Source: Chrysochromulina parva
Lineage: Eukaryota; Haptophyta; Prymnesiales; Chrysochromulinaceae
NCBI GenBank assembly: GCA_002887195.1
Contig: PJAB01000955.1
Coordinates: 1 to 18,739, forward strand
DNA: 18,739 bases
Direction: 5' to 3'
Part shown: positions 1 through 9,761 of the stretch, one piece after another
Layout of the letters: each line of letters opens with the position of its first letter
Numbering within the stretch: the first letter of the stretch is position 1
The notes under the pieces: model-generated
Seen by the model: only the letters and a program-made list of their open reading frames with translations
Databases searched by the model: none
What the model was told of the DNA's origin: nothing
Translations under genes and position numbers: made by a program

Positions 1-51
1 CCAGTGCACCTCACGTGCGGTCGCGATCGCGCGCACCGACCGGTCGTCGCA

Positions 52-1625
52 ATGCGGTGGCCCGACGCTGCCGCTGACAACCAAGCCGCCCGTGAGCCCA
101 AGCCAATGCCCGTCTTCCTCTGGGACGGCCATTCGCCGAAGCTCTCTCCGGTCGTCGACAGCGCAACCGGCGAGATACTGAGTGCTTACACCGTCGCCGT
201 GTCCGACAGCCAGGTCGATGCGCGCGGTGGCTCCGGCGTTCTCATCTGCGCCGCCGACGGCCGGCTGTGGGCCTGTGACACCGATGGCCTGGCGCGGCCG
301 TGCTTCGCGCGCTCGCCGTCGCCGATGGCGACCAGCCTGGCGCCTGCCGTTGATTTCGTCAAGCTCGCTTGCGGCGGTGCACACGCTCTCGCGCTCACCG
401 CCGACGGCCGGCTGTACGCGTGGGGCGCGAACGGCCGCGGTCAGCTCGGCATGGGCGACGACATCGATCGCACCGAGCCGACGCCGGTGTCGCTCGAGCG
501 CGCAGCGGACGCCGCCGCCACCGCCGTCGCCGCCGTCGCCGCGTCTGGTGCGGCCTCGGCCGGCGGCCTTCGCGGCTCGATCCGCGCTCAGGCAGCGGCC
601 GTTCGGCTAGGCAGCGCCGAGTCGGCGCCCGGTGGGCCTGCAGCGATCACGCGGATAGCGGCGGCGCTCATGCACTCGGCGGCCGTCTCGTCGGTGGGTA
701 CGCTCTTCACCTGGGGCGACGGCGGCGACGGTCGCCTCGGGCTCAATGATCCCAGCTGCCATCGCTGCACCTTACCCACCGCGCTGCCACCGCCGCCGCC
801 GCCCACCGACGCCGACCTCTCCCGCCGACGGTCGTTACTCATGGGCTCGTTCCGCAGCGCAGCCGTCGTGTCGGGGCGTCTGGCCATCGCTTCGAAGAGC
901 CGTGACGCGGGCCCTCCGAGCGCCGCCAGCAGCCGCCAGGACTCGGCGCGCGGCGTTCCACGCCGGGGGGATCCCTCCCCAGCCGGCGTGCCACAGGAGA
1001 GCAAGGCGGCGCTCTCCCTCGCCGCCCGCCGCCATAGCTCGAGCGCCGTTACGAGCGCCGCGTCCGCCGGCGTGAGCGACTCGTGGACCTTCCCCGCGTG
1101 CGCCGAGCGCCACTCTGCGTGCGTCACGAGCTCCGGTCAGCTCCTCACTTGGGGACGTGCCGAGCACGGCAGGCTCGGCCTTGGTCGGCCGTACGTGGAC
1201 GCTCTCGCCCCGCGGCTGGTGGTTGCACTCAAGGGCCTGGAGATCGTCGAGGTGGCGCTCGGACGCGCCCACAGCGTCGCGATCACAAAGAATGGGCGGC
1301 TCTACTGCTGGGGATGCTCCGATGCGGGCCAATGCGGCCCGCGCCAGCCGCGCCTCGACCCGAGTGTCCCACGCGCCATCTTTGCGCCGCAGCTGGTCCG
1401 GATGGGTGCGGCGGGCGACGGGACGGTCGTGTGCTGCACGCTCGCCCTCGAGCTGAAGACGGGGGACGGTAGCCACAGCGCCGCGTGGCTGCGCCATAGT
1501 GCGCAGAAGAGTCCCTCGCCGCCGCGCAGGAGTCGATCGGCCTCGCCAACTCGATCGGCCTCGCCAGCGCGCGTGGGAGCTGCTGCTGCTGCCGCCGCCG
1601 GCGCGGCCGGCGCGGCCGGCGCGGC

Positions 1626-1675
<50 letters not shown>

Positions 1676-4122
1676 GAGGCAAGGATGATAGCGAAGAGCG
1701 CTCAGCGGCGAGCCGCGTGTGGCAGCAGGTGGGGCGCTCCAAGAAACTGGGCACTCTCAAGGTGCTGCGCGTGGCTGGCGTGGACCACAAGCGGACGGTG
1801 GAGGAGTTGGAGGAGGCACGCCAGCGCCGGATGGCACGATGGTCTCATGGACTCGCGCTGTGGAAGCGTGGGCTACGGCTGCTGGCCCTGGAGCGACCCA
1901 CCCTTTGGCGCGTCGCCCAGGTGCATGCATGCATGCCAGACATCCCCGAGCGGCAGTTACACGTGGTCGAGTGGTACAAGTCGCTCCTCGACTACTCTCC
2001 GCGTGCGGTGGTCGAGCTTGCCTCAGGGGCCATTCACGGTCCGTCGACCATCTCGCCTCGGCCACCGCGCAAGCAGGGACGGGAGATGCACGGTGCACGT
2101 GCCTTTTACTACCCCTACGGGCCGCACAAGCTGAGTCACCAGCCCGTGCTCGAGGACGACAGCTGCACCGCGCCGTCGTGGGCGCCGCGTAGCCATCGGC
2201 CGGCGCCGTCGCGCCCTCGGCCTGCCTCTGCGCCCACGACGGCGCGCGACAGCACGGCTCAGCGCGGCGGCTACACAGGCCATTCTGGTGGTTACAGGCT
2301 TCGTGAGGACGCGGGCGGGCGAAAGGGCGCGGTGCTCGCGACCACGCTCAAGCTGGACCGCTCGAGCGGTCGGCCGGTAAGCGAGCTGCTGCGCGAGACC
2401 CTCGTTGCCAGCGACGTGATGGTGCGAGTCATCGACCTCTTCCGCGAGTGGGATGAGAACCAGGACGGTCGAATCTCGAAGCACGAGTTCTCGGTGGGCA
2501 TGGCGGCCCTCGGCATTGACGTGAGCAAGGAGGAGGCGAACGAGCTCTTTGACGAGTTCGACCCGGACGGCAGCGGCACCATCGAGTACAAGGAGCTCAA
2601 CCAGCTGCTGAAACGTCGCGTCGAGTTGGGCGAGTTGGGCGCCGACGGCGAGCGGAAGAAGGGCGCCTCGGCTCAGAGTACTCTCGCTGAGACGGCGTCC
2701 AGGGCCGCCCGCGCGGCGAAGCGGTACCGCGGCGTGCGCGGCGGCTCAACCGACGGCTCTCCTCTCCTAGCTGCCTTCATGTCCAATGGCACCTTCGCGC
2801 CCGCGGCGTACCCGAAACCGCCGTGCATCCGAAACCCCGACGGCGGCATGTGGTCTGCGGACTTTTCGTGGGCGCGAGGGGTGCCCGTCGGTTTCCAGAA
2901 CGCCATGCCGGGCGGTACCAACGCAGCCGGCCCTCAGGTCATCGGCGACTTGCGCGACCATCACGAGTTCCACAAGGCACCGGCGCAACAGCCCCTCCGA
3001 CTGACGCTGTCGCTGGGGGCGGCCGCGCCGGTCCATGCCGCCACACCCACCGCCGCTGAGGCGGCCAAGAGTCCACGTTCTGCACCGGTCTACAAGGGGT
3101 CGCCGCAGAAGGCTGCACACTCGTTGATCCAGAAAGCGTTGCGGGAAGCGAATCTGGACGGCAGGCCGGCGATGCCCTTTGGTCAACGGACGACCACCTA
3201 CCTCGACATCGAGGCCGCATGGCCTACACCGCCCCCGAACCGATACAATCCACCCATTGGCCACCACGAGCGGCGCGCCCGCGTCTCCGATTTTGGCGCC
3301 GGCGGCGGCGTGGTCAAGCGTACAGCGGCGACGAATAGCACGGGGACCGACATCAATATTGGACCAGGCACCTACCGACCCAACTACCCCGCGGACAAGC
3401 GCACGCCGCGTGCGACGATCATCGGCGCTTCCGTACCGGCCGCGATCGAGGATCACGTGAAGAACCTCGGACCCGGGGCCTACGACTTACCCGCCCCCGA
3501 CCAGACTCCCGGCGCTCGCGTGCCACCAGCGTACAGCTTCAGCAGCGCGCCGACGGGGCGCGGGGTGACAGGCCTCGGTGGCACCGGACCCTCGCAAGGG
3601 CTCATGGTCTGGACCACTCTCGTGCCGAAGCTCGTCAAGGCCGGCGTGCTCGACGACCCCAAAGCGGTCAGTGCTCTCGACCGCGCACGCGCGAAGGCGC
3701 AGCAGGAGCAGAAGAAGGAGCTTGAGTTAACCGCCACGGTCAAGCACGCGATTCGGAAGGACGCGCCACAGGCGACAAAAGCTCTATACAACATGGTCCG
3801 CATGGACGTCGTCGCTGGCGAAGGTGCCGCCGACTCTTTCGTAATCGATCAGATCCGCAACGCGCTGAAGGCCTCGTGGACCCGCGTCAAAGATCTCTTC
3901 GTCGAGTGGGACCAGGACGGTTCTGGAACTGTCGACCAGCGCGAATTTCACCGAGCGCTCTCGCTCCTCGGCGTGTCTGCGACGCGGGAGCAAGCGGATG
4001 GGCTCTTTGCGACGTTCGATCGGGACGGATCGGGGAGCGTCACATATGCTGAGATGCAGCGCAAGCTCGACTTTCGTAGATCGGGCCAGGCAAGCGCTGG
4101 CGCCAGTGCGCCATCAGTTTAG
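52..4122 (+). CDS. RCC1-repeat / EF-hand / SHIPPO-repeat protein (likely axonemal, Ca2+-binding)
   Basis: Long uninterrupted frame, open to the left window edge; the first ATG is at 52 (next at 106), so the true start could lie upstream. From that ATG the product has 1356 residues. RCC1-type blades lie near residues 100-135, 199-245, 352-390 and 397-445, with the typical GGAHALAL / GRLYAWG pattern. An Ala-Ala-Gly then Ala-Asp-Gly tract follows (about 518-541). A canonical EF-hand pair has loops at 801-812 (DENQDGRISKHE) and 837-848 (DPDGSGTIEYKE). PGxY-type SHIPPO motifs occur at about 1104 (GPGTY) and 1140 (GPGAY), with a weaker one near 1063. A second EF-hand pair has loops at 1287-1298 and 1323-1334. 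All four loops keep the acidic residues at positions 1 and 12 and Gly at 6. SHIPPO motifs are typical of microtubule inner and flagellar proteins, so an axonemal calcium sensor is inferred. The RCC1 part need not act on Ran. No intron is evident. Confidence 0.9.
1603..1674 (+). repeat. 9-bp in-frame tandem repeat (3 x GCGGCCGGC, 5 x GCGGACGGC)
   Basis: Eight uninterrupted 9-bp units encode Ala-Ala-Gly three times and then Ala-Asp-Gly five times, inside the linker between the RCC1 and EF-hand parts of the first gene. The two unit types differ by a single base, C to A at unit position 5. The simplest explanation is one substitution that was then spread by slippage. Confidence 0.95.
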
Positions 4123-4496
4123 GACTGCTGCCGACTTTTATGACGGCCCCGTCAGACTTAGGAGGACAGGAATCAGCGCAGAGGAATTGAGACTCGACTG
4201 AGAAAGCGACAGAGTCACCGGTCCGGCGACGTACCGTATCCGTGGTATACTCGTTTTGTGTTCGTTCGTGACCGCGTGAGCGGACTCCCATGGGAGCGGA
4301 CGGGATGATAGATAGATCTTACTTTAGTTGTCAAGCCTCCTACCATCAGGGCTTGCTTGATGTTTCTGCGTCGTTACACTATCCAGTTTAATATCCGCGA
4401 TATCAGACTTATTCATCTGAGAGGCAGAGTCAGAGATGCCCGCGCCCTCTACTCTCGTCTGGTCTCTCGGTCTGTCGTTTCAGCAACGCCGATCGT
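4123..4496. other. convergent 3' intergenic region
   Basis: This 374-bp stretch lies between the ends of two convergent genes and shows no convincing reading frame. It is more AT-rich than its surroundings. It contains a perfect 12-bp palindrome (CTCCCATGGGAG, 4285-4296) and short GATA-type repeats near 4306-4316. It probably holds the 3' untranslated regions of both neighbours. No clear polyadenylation signal was identified. Confidence 0.6.
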
Positions 4497-5423
4497 CTAA
4501 AACCCGCCCTGCGAGTAGCGCGCGGCATTCAAGCGCAGCCGTTGCGAGTAGCTGCTCTGGCGCGCCCTCGGTGGCGGAACCACCGGCGGCAGCACTGAGA
4601 TGCTGCCGACGCAGTTCAGCCCGCGTACTCCTCCCAGAGCGCTACCCTGAGGCGCCCTCTCGCGCTTGCCCTCCTCGAGAGCACGCACCCACGCCTTGAT
4701 TTGCTGTCGCGACGACGCCACGCGTTGGTCGAGTGCCTCTTCATTGTCGTCCGCGGGCTCCGCGGGCTCCGCGGCCAAATGCTCGCCGTTGCCGCCGAGT
4801 CGACTGCGGCCGGGTGCTTCAGTCGCGCCGGCGGGCGCATCCATGCTCAGCATGGCTCCTAGCTCGAGCTCGCTGTCCTCAGGGCCACCCGAGCCATCAT
4901 CGTCTTCGTCTATGACTGCGACGGCCTCGTCATAGCGATTGCGCCCCGCTGGCATGATGCGCTTGCGCCTGCGCATCGCATCCAGCCGCTTGCACATCGC
5001 CTCGTGATCCAGTAGCTTGTCGTGCAGCAGCAGGATGCCCTCGTCGAAGCCGAGCAGGCAATCGCGTAACGCGTCGGCCTTTGCGGCAGCAATCTCGTCG
5101 AGCAGCTTGCGGCCCGACGCATCGTCGACCGCGATCATGTCGTCCTCGTCCGTTGCGCCGGCCAGCGAGTGCAATTCAAGCAGTGACCGCAGCTCCGCCA
5201 GCTCCACAGGTAAGGGAGTGCCGTCATCGAGCCGCAAGAGCTCATCTTCGGGCATCTCGACCGCATCATCTTCGCCATGCACCTCCTCTACGTGGCCCTC
5301 GTCGAGCGTTAGCCGGTCGACGCGCGGCACGAGGCGCGCGGTTGCCATTCCTGGGCCGTTAATAGTCAAACAAACAGACACGACCAAGGCCCTTGGCTTG
5401 GCTTGAAGTGACTTCCCAGCCAA
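4497..5423 (-). CDS. acidic hypothetical protein
   Basis: A frame of 308 residues that I do not recognise. It is strongly acidic, with Asp/Glu clusters such as DEDDMIAVDD and IDEDDDGSGGPED. A Leu/Ala-rich, probably helical stretch lies at about residues 95-145 and is followed by a basic patch (MRRRKRIM). The C-terminus is Pro/Arg/Ser-rich and looks disordered. No transmembrane segment or signal peptide is visible. Two starts are plausible: the ATG at 5421-5423, or Met26 with its ATG at 5346-5348. The second is preceded by a CTATTAAC and GGCCCAG sequence resembling a branch point and acceptor, so the first 25 codons may be untranslated. It is divergent from the membrane-protein gene with only 77 bp between the outermost starts, so the two probably share a promoter. 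The consistent coding character across its length supports a real gene; function is unknown. Confidence 0.65.
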   Translation of the reverse strand: MAGKSLQAKPRALVVSVCLTINGPGMATARLVPRVDRLTLDEGHVEEVHGEDDAVEMPEDELLRLDDGTPLPVELAELRSLLELHSLAGATDEDDMIAVDDASGRKLLDEIAAAKADALRDCLLGFDEGILLLHDKLLDHEAMCKRLDAMRRRKRIMPAGRNRYDEAVAVIDEDDDGSGGPEDSELELGAMLSMDAPAGATEAPGRSRLGGNGEHLAAEPAEPADDNEEALDQRVASSRQQIKAWVRALEEGKRERAPQGSALGGVRGLNCVGSISVLPPVVPPPRARQSSYSQRLRLNAARYSQGGF

Positions 5424-5500
5424 TGGTTATTATTCGACACGCACTTCACAGTTCGAGACCCGCGTCACCACCTTTTCCTCCCGAGAGCGGCAGTTTTTGA
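5424..5500. promoter_or_regulatory. short divergent promoter region
   Basis: Seventy-seven bases separate the outermost starts of a minus-strand and a plus-strand gene, or about 150 if the minus gene starts at its second Met. It includes an AT-rich stretch near 5425-5440 (GGTTATTATTC). A shared bidirectional promoter is inferred from the geometry alone; no defined TATA box was confirmed. Confidence 0.45.
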
Positions 5501-6643
5501 ATGGTGCGTGTAGCGAACGGCGCCGTGGCATTCCAGGCGGTGTTTGCTGCCGCTTGCTTCGCGCTTGGAGCACTCCTGTCCTCCATCGGCCGTGGGCAGG
5601 AGAACGGAGCCGGCAACATCGGGCTGCAGCTGGACGCCAGCACTTGCGCTTACACAACGAACAATACTGGCAGGATGACCTTGGGCTTTGAGGATCGAGG
5701 GAGCGGAGACTTCGATCCTGGTTTCTTGGACTGCCGCTTCCAGGCCGATCGCTTCAACGATGCCGGGATCCGTCAGACCTGGAATCTGCGCAACAACGCC
5801 AACGGTATCATTATCAGCGGCCACTTCTTCTCGGTCGTGGGCTGGTTCTTCTGCATCCCGCCGGTGTCGGCCCTCGCGGCGATCTTTGACCAAAGCGGCT
5901 CGACCGTCAGCGCTGGTAGCACCATCGTCTTCGCGTTCGTCTTCGCCGCCGCGCTGACCCTCGTCGAGTTCGTCTCTGAGATTGGCACGTCGCAGACGAC
6001 GGAATGGATTACAAGTTCGTGGGGCGTGCTCGCCGCTCCCCCAACCAACGCGTTGGCGAACCCGGCACGTCGAGGAACTATCTCGGCGGCGCAGTCGCTC
6101 GAGATGGCCTACCTGATCGTGCAGTCCCGATCGCTCTGGCTCTTTGCGATGGATGACATCTTTCTCGCCGTCGCGCTCGGCTGTGCGGCCAAGCTCACTT
6201 ACGCCAGCAAGGAAGCTCCCGCGGAGCTCGGGCTGCTCGCCTACGCAGTCGTCTTCTTCAGCCTGCTCGACTTCATCTTCGAGGTCACGCGCTTCGTCAA
6301 CTGGCGCGGCTCGTCGAACCTGGTCATCGTCACGACGCTGTTCATCGACATGATCCTCCTCCCCGCATGGCTAGTACGCCTCGGGGTGTGGCTTCGCAAC
6401 GACGACTTAGCTGGTATGACCGCTGAGGCGCTCGCTGCGGCGGCCTCCGCGAGCGCGAGCGCGAGTGCGAGCGCGACAGCTGCTGGCGCCGTCGCTGCCG
6501 ATGCCATAGGCAAAGTCAAAGGGCTCAACGGCCGTCCCGGCTCGCAATTAAGCTCGCAAAAGATGCTCGACGATCAAGATCTCCTCGAGCCCTCTGACGC
6601 GGCCAAGGATCAGCTCGTCCCAACTGCCGCCGAGGTCAATTAG
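5501..6643 (+). CDS. multi-pass membrane protein of unknown function
   Basis: 380 residues starting at an ATG (TGAATGGTG context). Hydrophobic segments lie near residues 7-27, 107-128, 139-158, 211-230, 243-262 and 272-295, suggesting about six membrane spans, the first possibly a signal anchor. A Cys-containing loop of about 75 residues between spans 1 and 2 includes an Asn-X-Thr site (NNT) and is probably lumenal or extracellular. The third span ends in an acidic LVEFVSE motif; later spans contain MDDIF and LLDFIFEV. A polar C-terminal tail of about 85 residues starts with an Ala-Ser repeat encoded near 6449-6480 and ends in an acidic stretch. I do not recognise the family. A transporter, channel or tetraspan-like role cannot be told apart from sequence alone. 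It is divergent from the acidic orphan gene upstream, so the two may be co-regulated. Confidence 0.8.
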   Translation: MVRVANGAVAFQAVFAAACFALGALLSSIGRGQENGAGNIGLQLDASTCAYTTNNTGRMTLGFEDRGSGDFDPGFLDCRFQADRFNDAGIRQTWNLRNNANGIIISGHFFSVVGWFFCIPPVSALAAIFDQSGSTVSAGSTIVFAFVFAAALTLVEFVSEIGTSQTTEWITSSWGVLAAPPTNALANPARRGTISAAQSLEMAYLIVQSRSLWLFAMDDIFLAVALGCAAKLTYASKEAPAELGLLAYAVVFFSLLDFIFEVTRFVNWRGSSNLVIVTTLFIDMILLPAWLVRLGVWLRNDDLAGMTAEALAAAASASASASASATAAGAVAADAIGKVKGLNGRPGSQLSSQKMLDDQDLLEPSDAAKDQLVPTAAEVN

Positions 6644-7197
6644 TCGACTTGTCCGAAGGGCCGGCCTGATCGTGTCTTGGGGGTCTCTTCGGCCCGTCGC
6701 GCAAATCTTGCCGAAAGGCGACACGAAGACCCCCCAGGGAAGGAAGGGCTAAGCTCTGAGCCGGTAGGGCCTGTGCGATCATGTCCTCGCCTGTCTGTGG
6801 CCCCTGGCATGGTCGCCTGGAGGCCACCAGGCTCGACCAGGCAGCCACCAGGCCTCTTCCGTGTCCCGTCTCATCTCCGCGTCTCGTCAGCTCGGTCACT
6901 CGTCAGTGACGCATGTACCTGATACCACATGGATCATGGTGCTAGTGGTAAACTAAGTTAGTCAAGTTCTCATATTTATGGAGCATGCCCATGTCGACGA
7001 TTTCAAGCGCACATGACAGTGTGACTGCTCAAGTCCTTTGCTCGTCCTTGCCAACTGCCTTTGTGTTTGACGTGGGGGGACCGCGAAGAAACTGAACTGA
7101 ACTGTGTTTGAACTTTGAAAAATCCGCGGAGGTCATCGGAGCACGTGGGAAGGCCGCGTACCCCATAGGAATCCTACTTTTCTGGACGTGCCTTTCC
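6644..7197. other. intergenic region upstream of glutamate-cysteine ligase
   Basis: These 554 bp hold no convincing gene. The left part contains an imperfectly repeated GGCCACCAGGC-like motif (about 6820-6855). The right part becomes AT-richer from about 6915 and presumably holds the promoter and 5' untranslated region of the ligase gene, including a CTGAACTGAACTG element at 7092-7104. Reading frames here are short and lack ATG starts or family resemblance. Confidence 0.6.
7092..7104 (+). promoter_or_regulatory. CTGAACTGAACTG element upstream of the ligase gene
   Basis: This 13-mer, built on a TGAAC period, lies 93 bp upstream of the inferred ATG at 7198. The identical sequence occurs on the coding strand 78-90 bp upstream of the PDZ-protein ATG (15910-15922 on the plus strand as its complement). 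Being shared at similar distances from two starts suggests a promoter or initiator-type element. This is inference from two instances only. Confidence 0.4.
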
Positions 7198-9646
7198 ATG
7201 GGTGCGTCTTTTTCGTCCGCCGCGATTCCGATAACCCCTGTAGCTCACACGCGTGCCGCCCATCGTGTGCCCAGGCTTCCTCGAGGCCGGCGAGCCGTAC
7301 ACGTGGGACGAGAGCCGCGAGGATGGTATCATGGAGTGGGTTAGCACGCACGGGATCGATCAATTCTTGGCGATGTGGGAAAAGGTGAAGGCCATCAGGT
7401 GCGACGACCTTAAATGGGGCGATGAGCTCGAGTACTCCATTCTCAGCGCCAATGGCGATGACGGCACCGTGCGCTGCAAGCTGCGCGGCGCCGAGATCCT
7501 GGCCAAGCTGCGTGAGCAGGAGCTGGCGCTGCAGGCGGAGGACGAGGCAGAAGGTGAGGCCGGCATGAAGGGCGGCACCAAGTCGGAAGGGTGCAGCTGG
7601 GTGCCCGAGTACGGAGCCTGGATGGTCGAGGGCACGCCGGCGCACCCGTACACGGGCACCGCCTCCGCGCTCCTCTCCGTCGAACGCAACATGCGCACGC
7701 GGCGCGCTCGGCTGCTCGCGGTGCTCGAGCCCGACGAGATCTGCCCGACGATCCCGTGCTTCCCGCTGATCGGCGTGGGCGAGTTCACGGAGCCGGCGCT
7801 ACCCGCGGGCGGCCCTGTCACCAAGTCGCTCTTCGTGCCCGACGACTGCATCAACCCGCACCCGCGCTTTGCCGCGCTCACGGGCAACATCCGCAAGCGG
7901 CGGGGCGCCAACGTCGACATACGCATGCCGCGATTCCGCGACACGCACACGCCCGCGCCGTCGCGCCCGGTGGGGTGCGCGCAGCCCTCGACGGTCGAAG
8001 AAGCCAACGCGATGGATGAGGTGTACATGGACGCCATGGCCTTTGGGATGGGTTGCTGCTGCCTACAGGTGACCTTCCAGGCGCAGGACGTGGACGAGAG
8101 CCGCCATCTGTATGACCAGCTCGCCGTGCTGGCGCCGATGATGCTCGCGCTCACGGCGTCGACGCCCGCCGCGCGCGGCACGCTGCTCGACACGGACTCG
8201 CGATGGGGGATCATCTCTCAGTCCGTCGATGATCGCACACCAACCGAGCGCCGGAGTGCCGGAACAGAACGATCAGCCCGCCTTCCAGCCGTCAACGGGA
8301 CCGACGGTAGCCACACCGCCTCCGACGGCACGCCTCCGAAGTCGGCGCCCCCTAAGGTGCCCTCCTCCTCGGCCGTGGCCGACGGGCCTTCTGGGCCTTC
8401 TGGGCTGTACCACGACGCGATGTGGCAGAGCGGGCGGGGAGCCCAGCACAAGTCGCGCTACGACTCGATCTCGCTCTACATCTGCAACGAGCTCGCCAAG
8501 AACAAGAATCCGCAGTGCTCCGAGCAGTACAACGACGTGCCCGCGCCCATGTGCGAGAAGTCGTACGCGCGCATGGTCGCGGCCGGCATCGACCCGATGC
8601 TCGCGCGCCACATCGCGCATCTCTTCTCGCGCGATCCGCTCGTCATCTTCCGTGGGCGCGTGCAGGAGCTGAGCGATGCTGACTCGACGGAGCACTTTGA
8701 GAACTTGCAGAGCACCAACTGGCAGACGGTGCGCTGGAAGCCGCCGCCCGCCTCGTCCACCTTCCTTGGCGGCACGGCCGACATTGGGTGGCGCGTCGAG
8801 TTCCGCTCGATGGAGATCTCCATGACTGACTTCGAGAACGCAGCCTTTACCGTCTTCATCGTGCTCGTCTCGCGCATCATCCTCTACTTCAACCTCAACC
8901 TGTACCTGCCCCTATCCAAGGTGGACGAGAACATGCGCCGAGCGCAGACGCGCGACGCGCTGCACACCCAGAAGATGTGGTTCTCTCAGAACTTGATGCC
9001 TCCGTGCGGCTGCGAAACCCCCCAAAAGAAGATGCCGCACGAGAAAGTGGCGACTCTCTTTGGCGCTGGCGAAGTGGCGCCCTCGGAGGTGACGGTGCTC
9101 GAGATCCTGACCGGTAAGGGGACGTACCGCGGGCTATGCCCGATGATCATGGCGTACCTCGACGTCATCGGCTCCGACAGCGTCACGCTGCGCACGGTCA
9201 CCGTCTACCTCGACTTCATCGTGGCGCGTGCCGCCGGGCAGTTGGTGACTCCTGCCACCTGGATGCGGAACTACATCCGCTCGCACCCGGACTACAAGTT
9301 CGACTCGGTGGTCTCCTCGCGCATCGCGACCGACCTGATGATGAAGTGCCACAGGATTGGGATGGGCCTCGACAAGCCTCGGGAGCTCTACGGAGATTTC
9401 CCCATTCAGACCGTCTCTGCCAAGGATGCCGTGACGGCTCGCCTGCTCTCGAGCCTACCACTCGGCCGCTCGACGTCGCACGTGGAGCGCACCATGGATC
9501 GCTATTCAGCTCGGTCCCACCTGATGGCCAAGAAGCGTGCGCTCGTCAACGACCTCGAGCAGCAGCGTACGCAAGTACGCCGCACCGAAGAGTCCCTCCG
9601 CGACATCGAGCAGCAGCTGACCGGCTATGACGGCCCCTCGCTCTAA
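7198..9646 (+). CDS. GCLC: glutamate-cysteine ligase catalytic subunit (spliced: 7198-7201 + 7275-9646)
   Basis: This enzyme joins glutamate and cysteine using ATP to make gamma-glutamylcysteine, the rate-limiting step of glutathione synthesis; it is normally cytosolic. Family blocks run the full length: LKWGDELEYSI, EYGAWMVEGTPAHPY, KSLFVPDDCINPHPRF, YMDAMAFGMGCCCLQVTFQA, NLQSTNWQTVRWKPPP, DIGWRVEFRSMEI and LSKVDENMRRAQ. The frame has no upstream ATG at its 5' end. Joining ATGG (7198-7201) to position 7275 gives Met-Gly-Phe-Leu, matching the family N-terminus. The spliced product has 791 residues, against about 637 in human. The excess is mainly a low-complexity insert of about 70 residues at 324-393 and a charged, coiled-coil-like C-terminal tail of about 75. 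Cys262-264 align with the vertebrate Cys pair next to the modifier-subunit disulfide. No modifier subunit gene lies in the window. Stop is TAA. Confidence 0.96.
7202..7274 (+). other. spliceosomal intron, phase 1, 73 nt (ligase gene)
   Basis: The donor is GTGCGT directly after CCATGG, and the acceptor is TGTGCCCAG. The intron contains an in-frame TAG at 7241-7243, which blocks direct read-through in the main frame. A CTCAC at 7244-7248 could serve as a branch site. Removal leaves ATG-G joined to GC-TTC-CTC, restoring the conserved Met-Gly start of the enzyme family. Confidence 0.85.
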
Positions 9647-9761
9647 GGAGACGAAATATGGCCCCGCCGAACATATCCATCGGCACTAAACGATGGCCCA
9701 CGTTCATATGGGGGGGCCTCGAGCATGAGAGCATGTTGAGAAGGAGAGTGAATGGAACGTT

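Noticed and set aside
835..1497. 220-residue minus-strand frame within the RCC1 gene
   Set aside because: It is a GC-rich shadow frame, rich in Arg and Ala with no domain pattern; the plus frame carries RCC1 blades over the same interval.
2767..3456. 229-residue minus-strand frame in the SHIPPO region
   Set aside because: It is antisense to a continuous plus-strand coding frame with SHIPPO motifs, and its composition is that of a shadow frame.
7108..7344. 78-codon plus-strand frame across the ligase start region
   Set aside because: It has no ATG near its beginning, and beyond 7274 it is out of frame with the conserved ligase coding sequence.
7360..8214. 284-residue minus-strand frame within the ligase gene
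   Set aside because: The opposite strand encodes highly conserved glutamate-cysteine ligase blocks. The minus frame is Ser-rich with no recognisable features.
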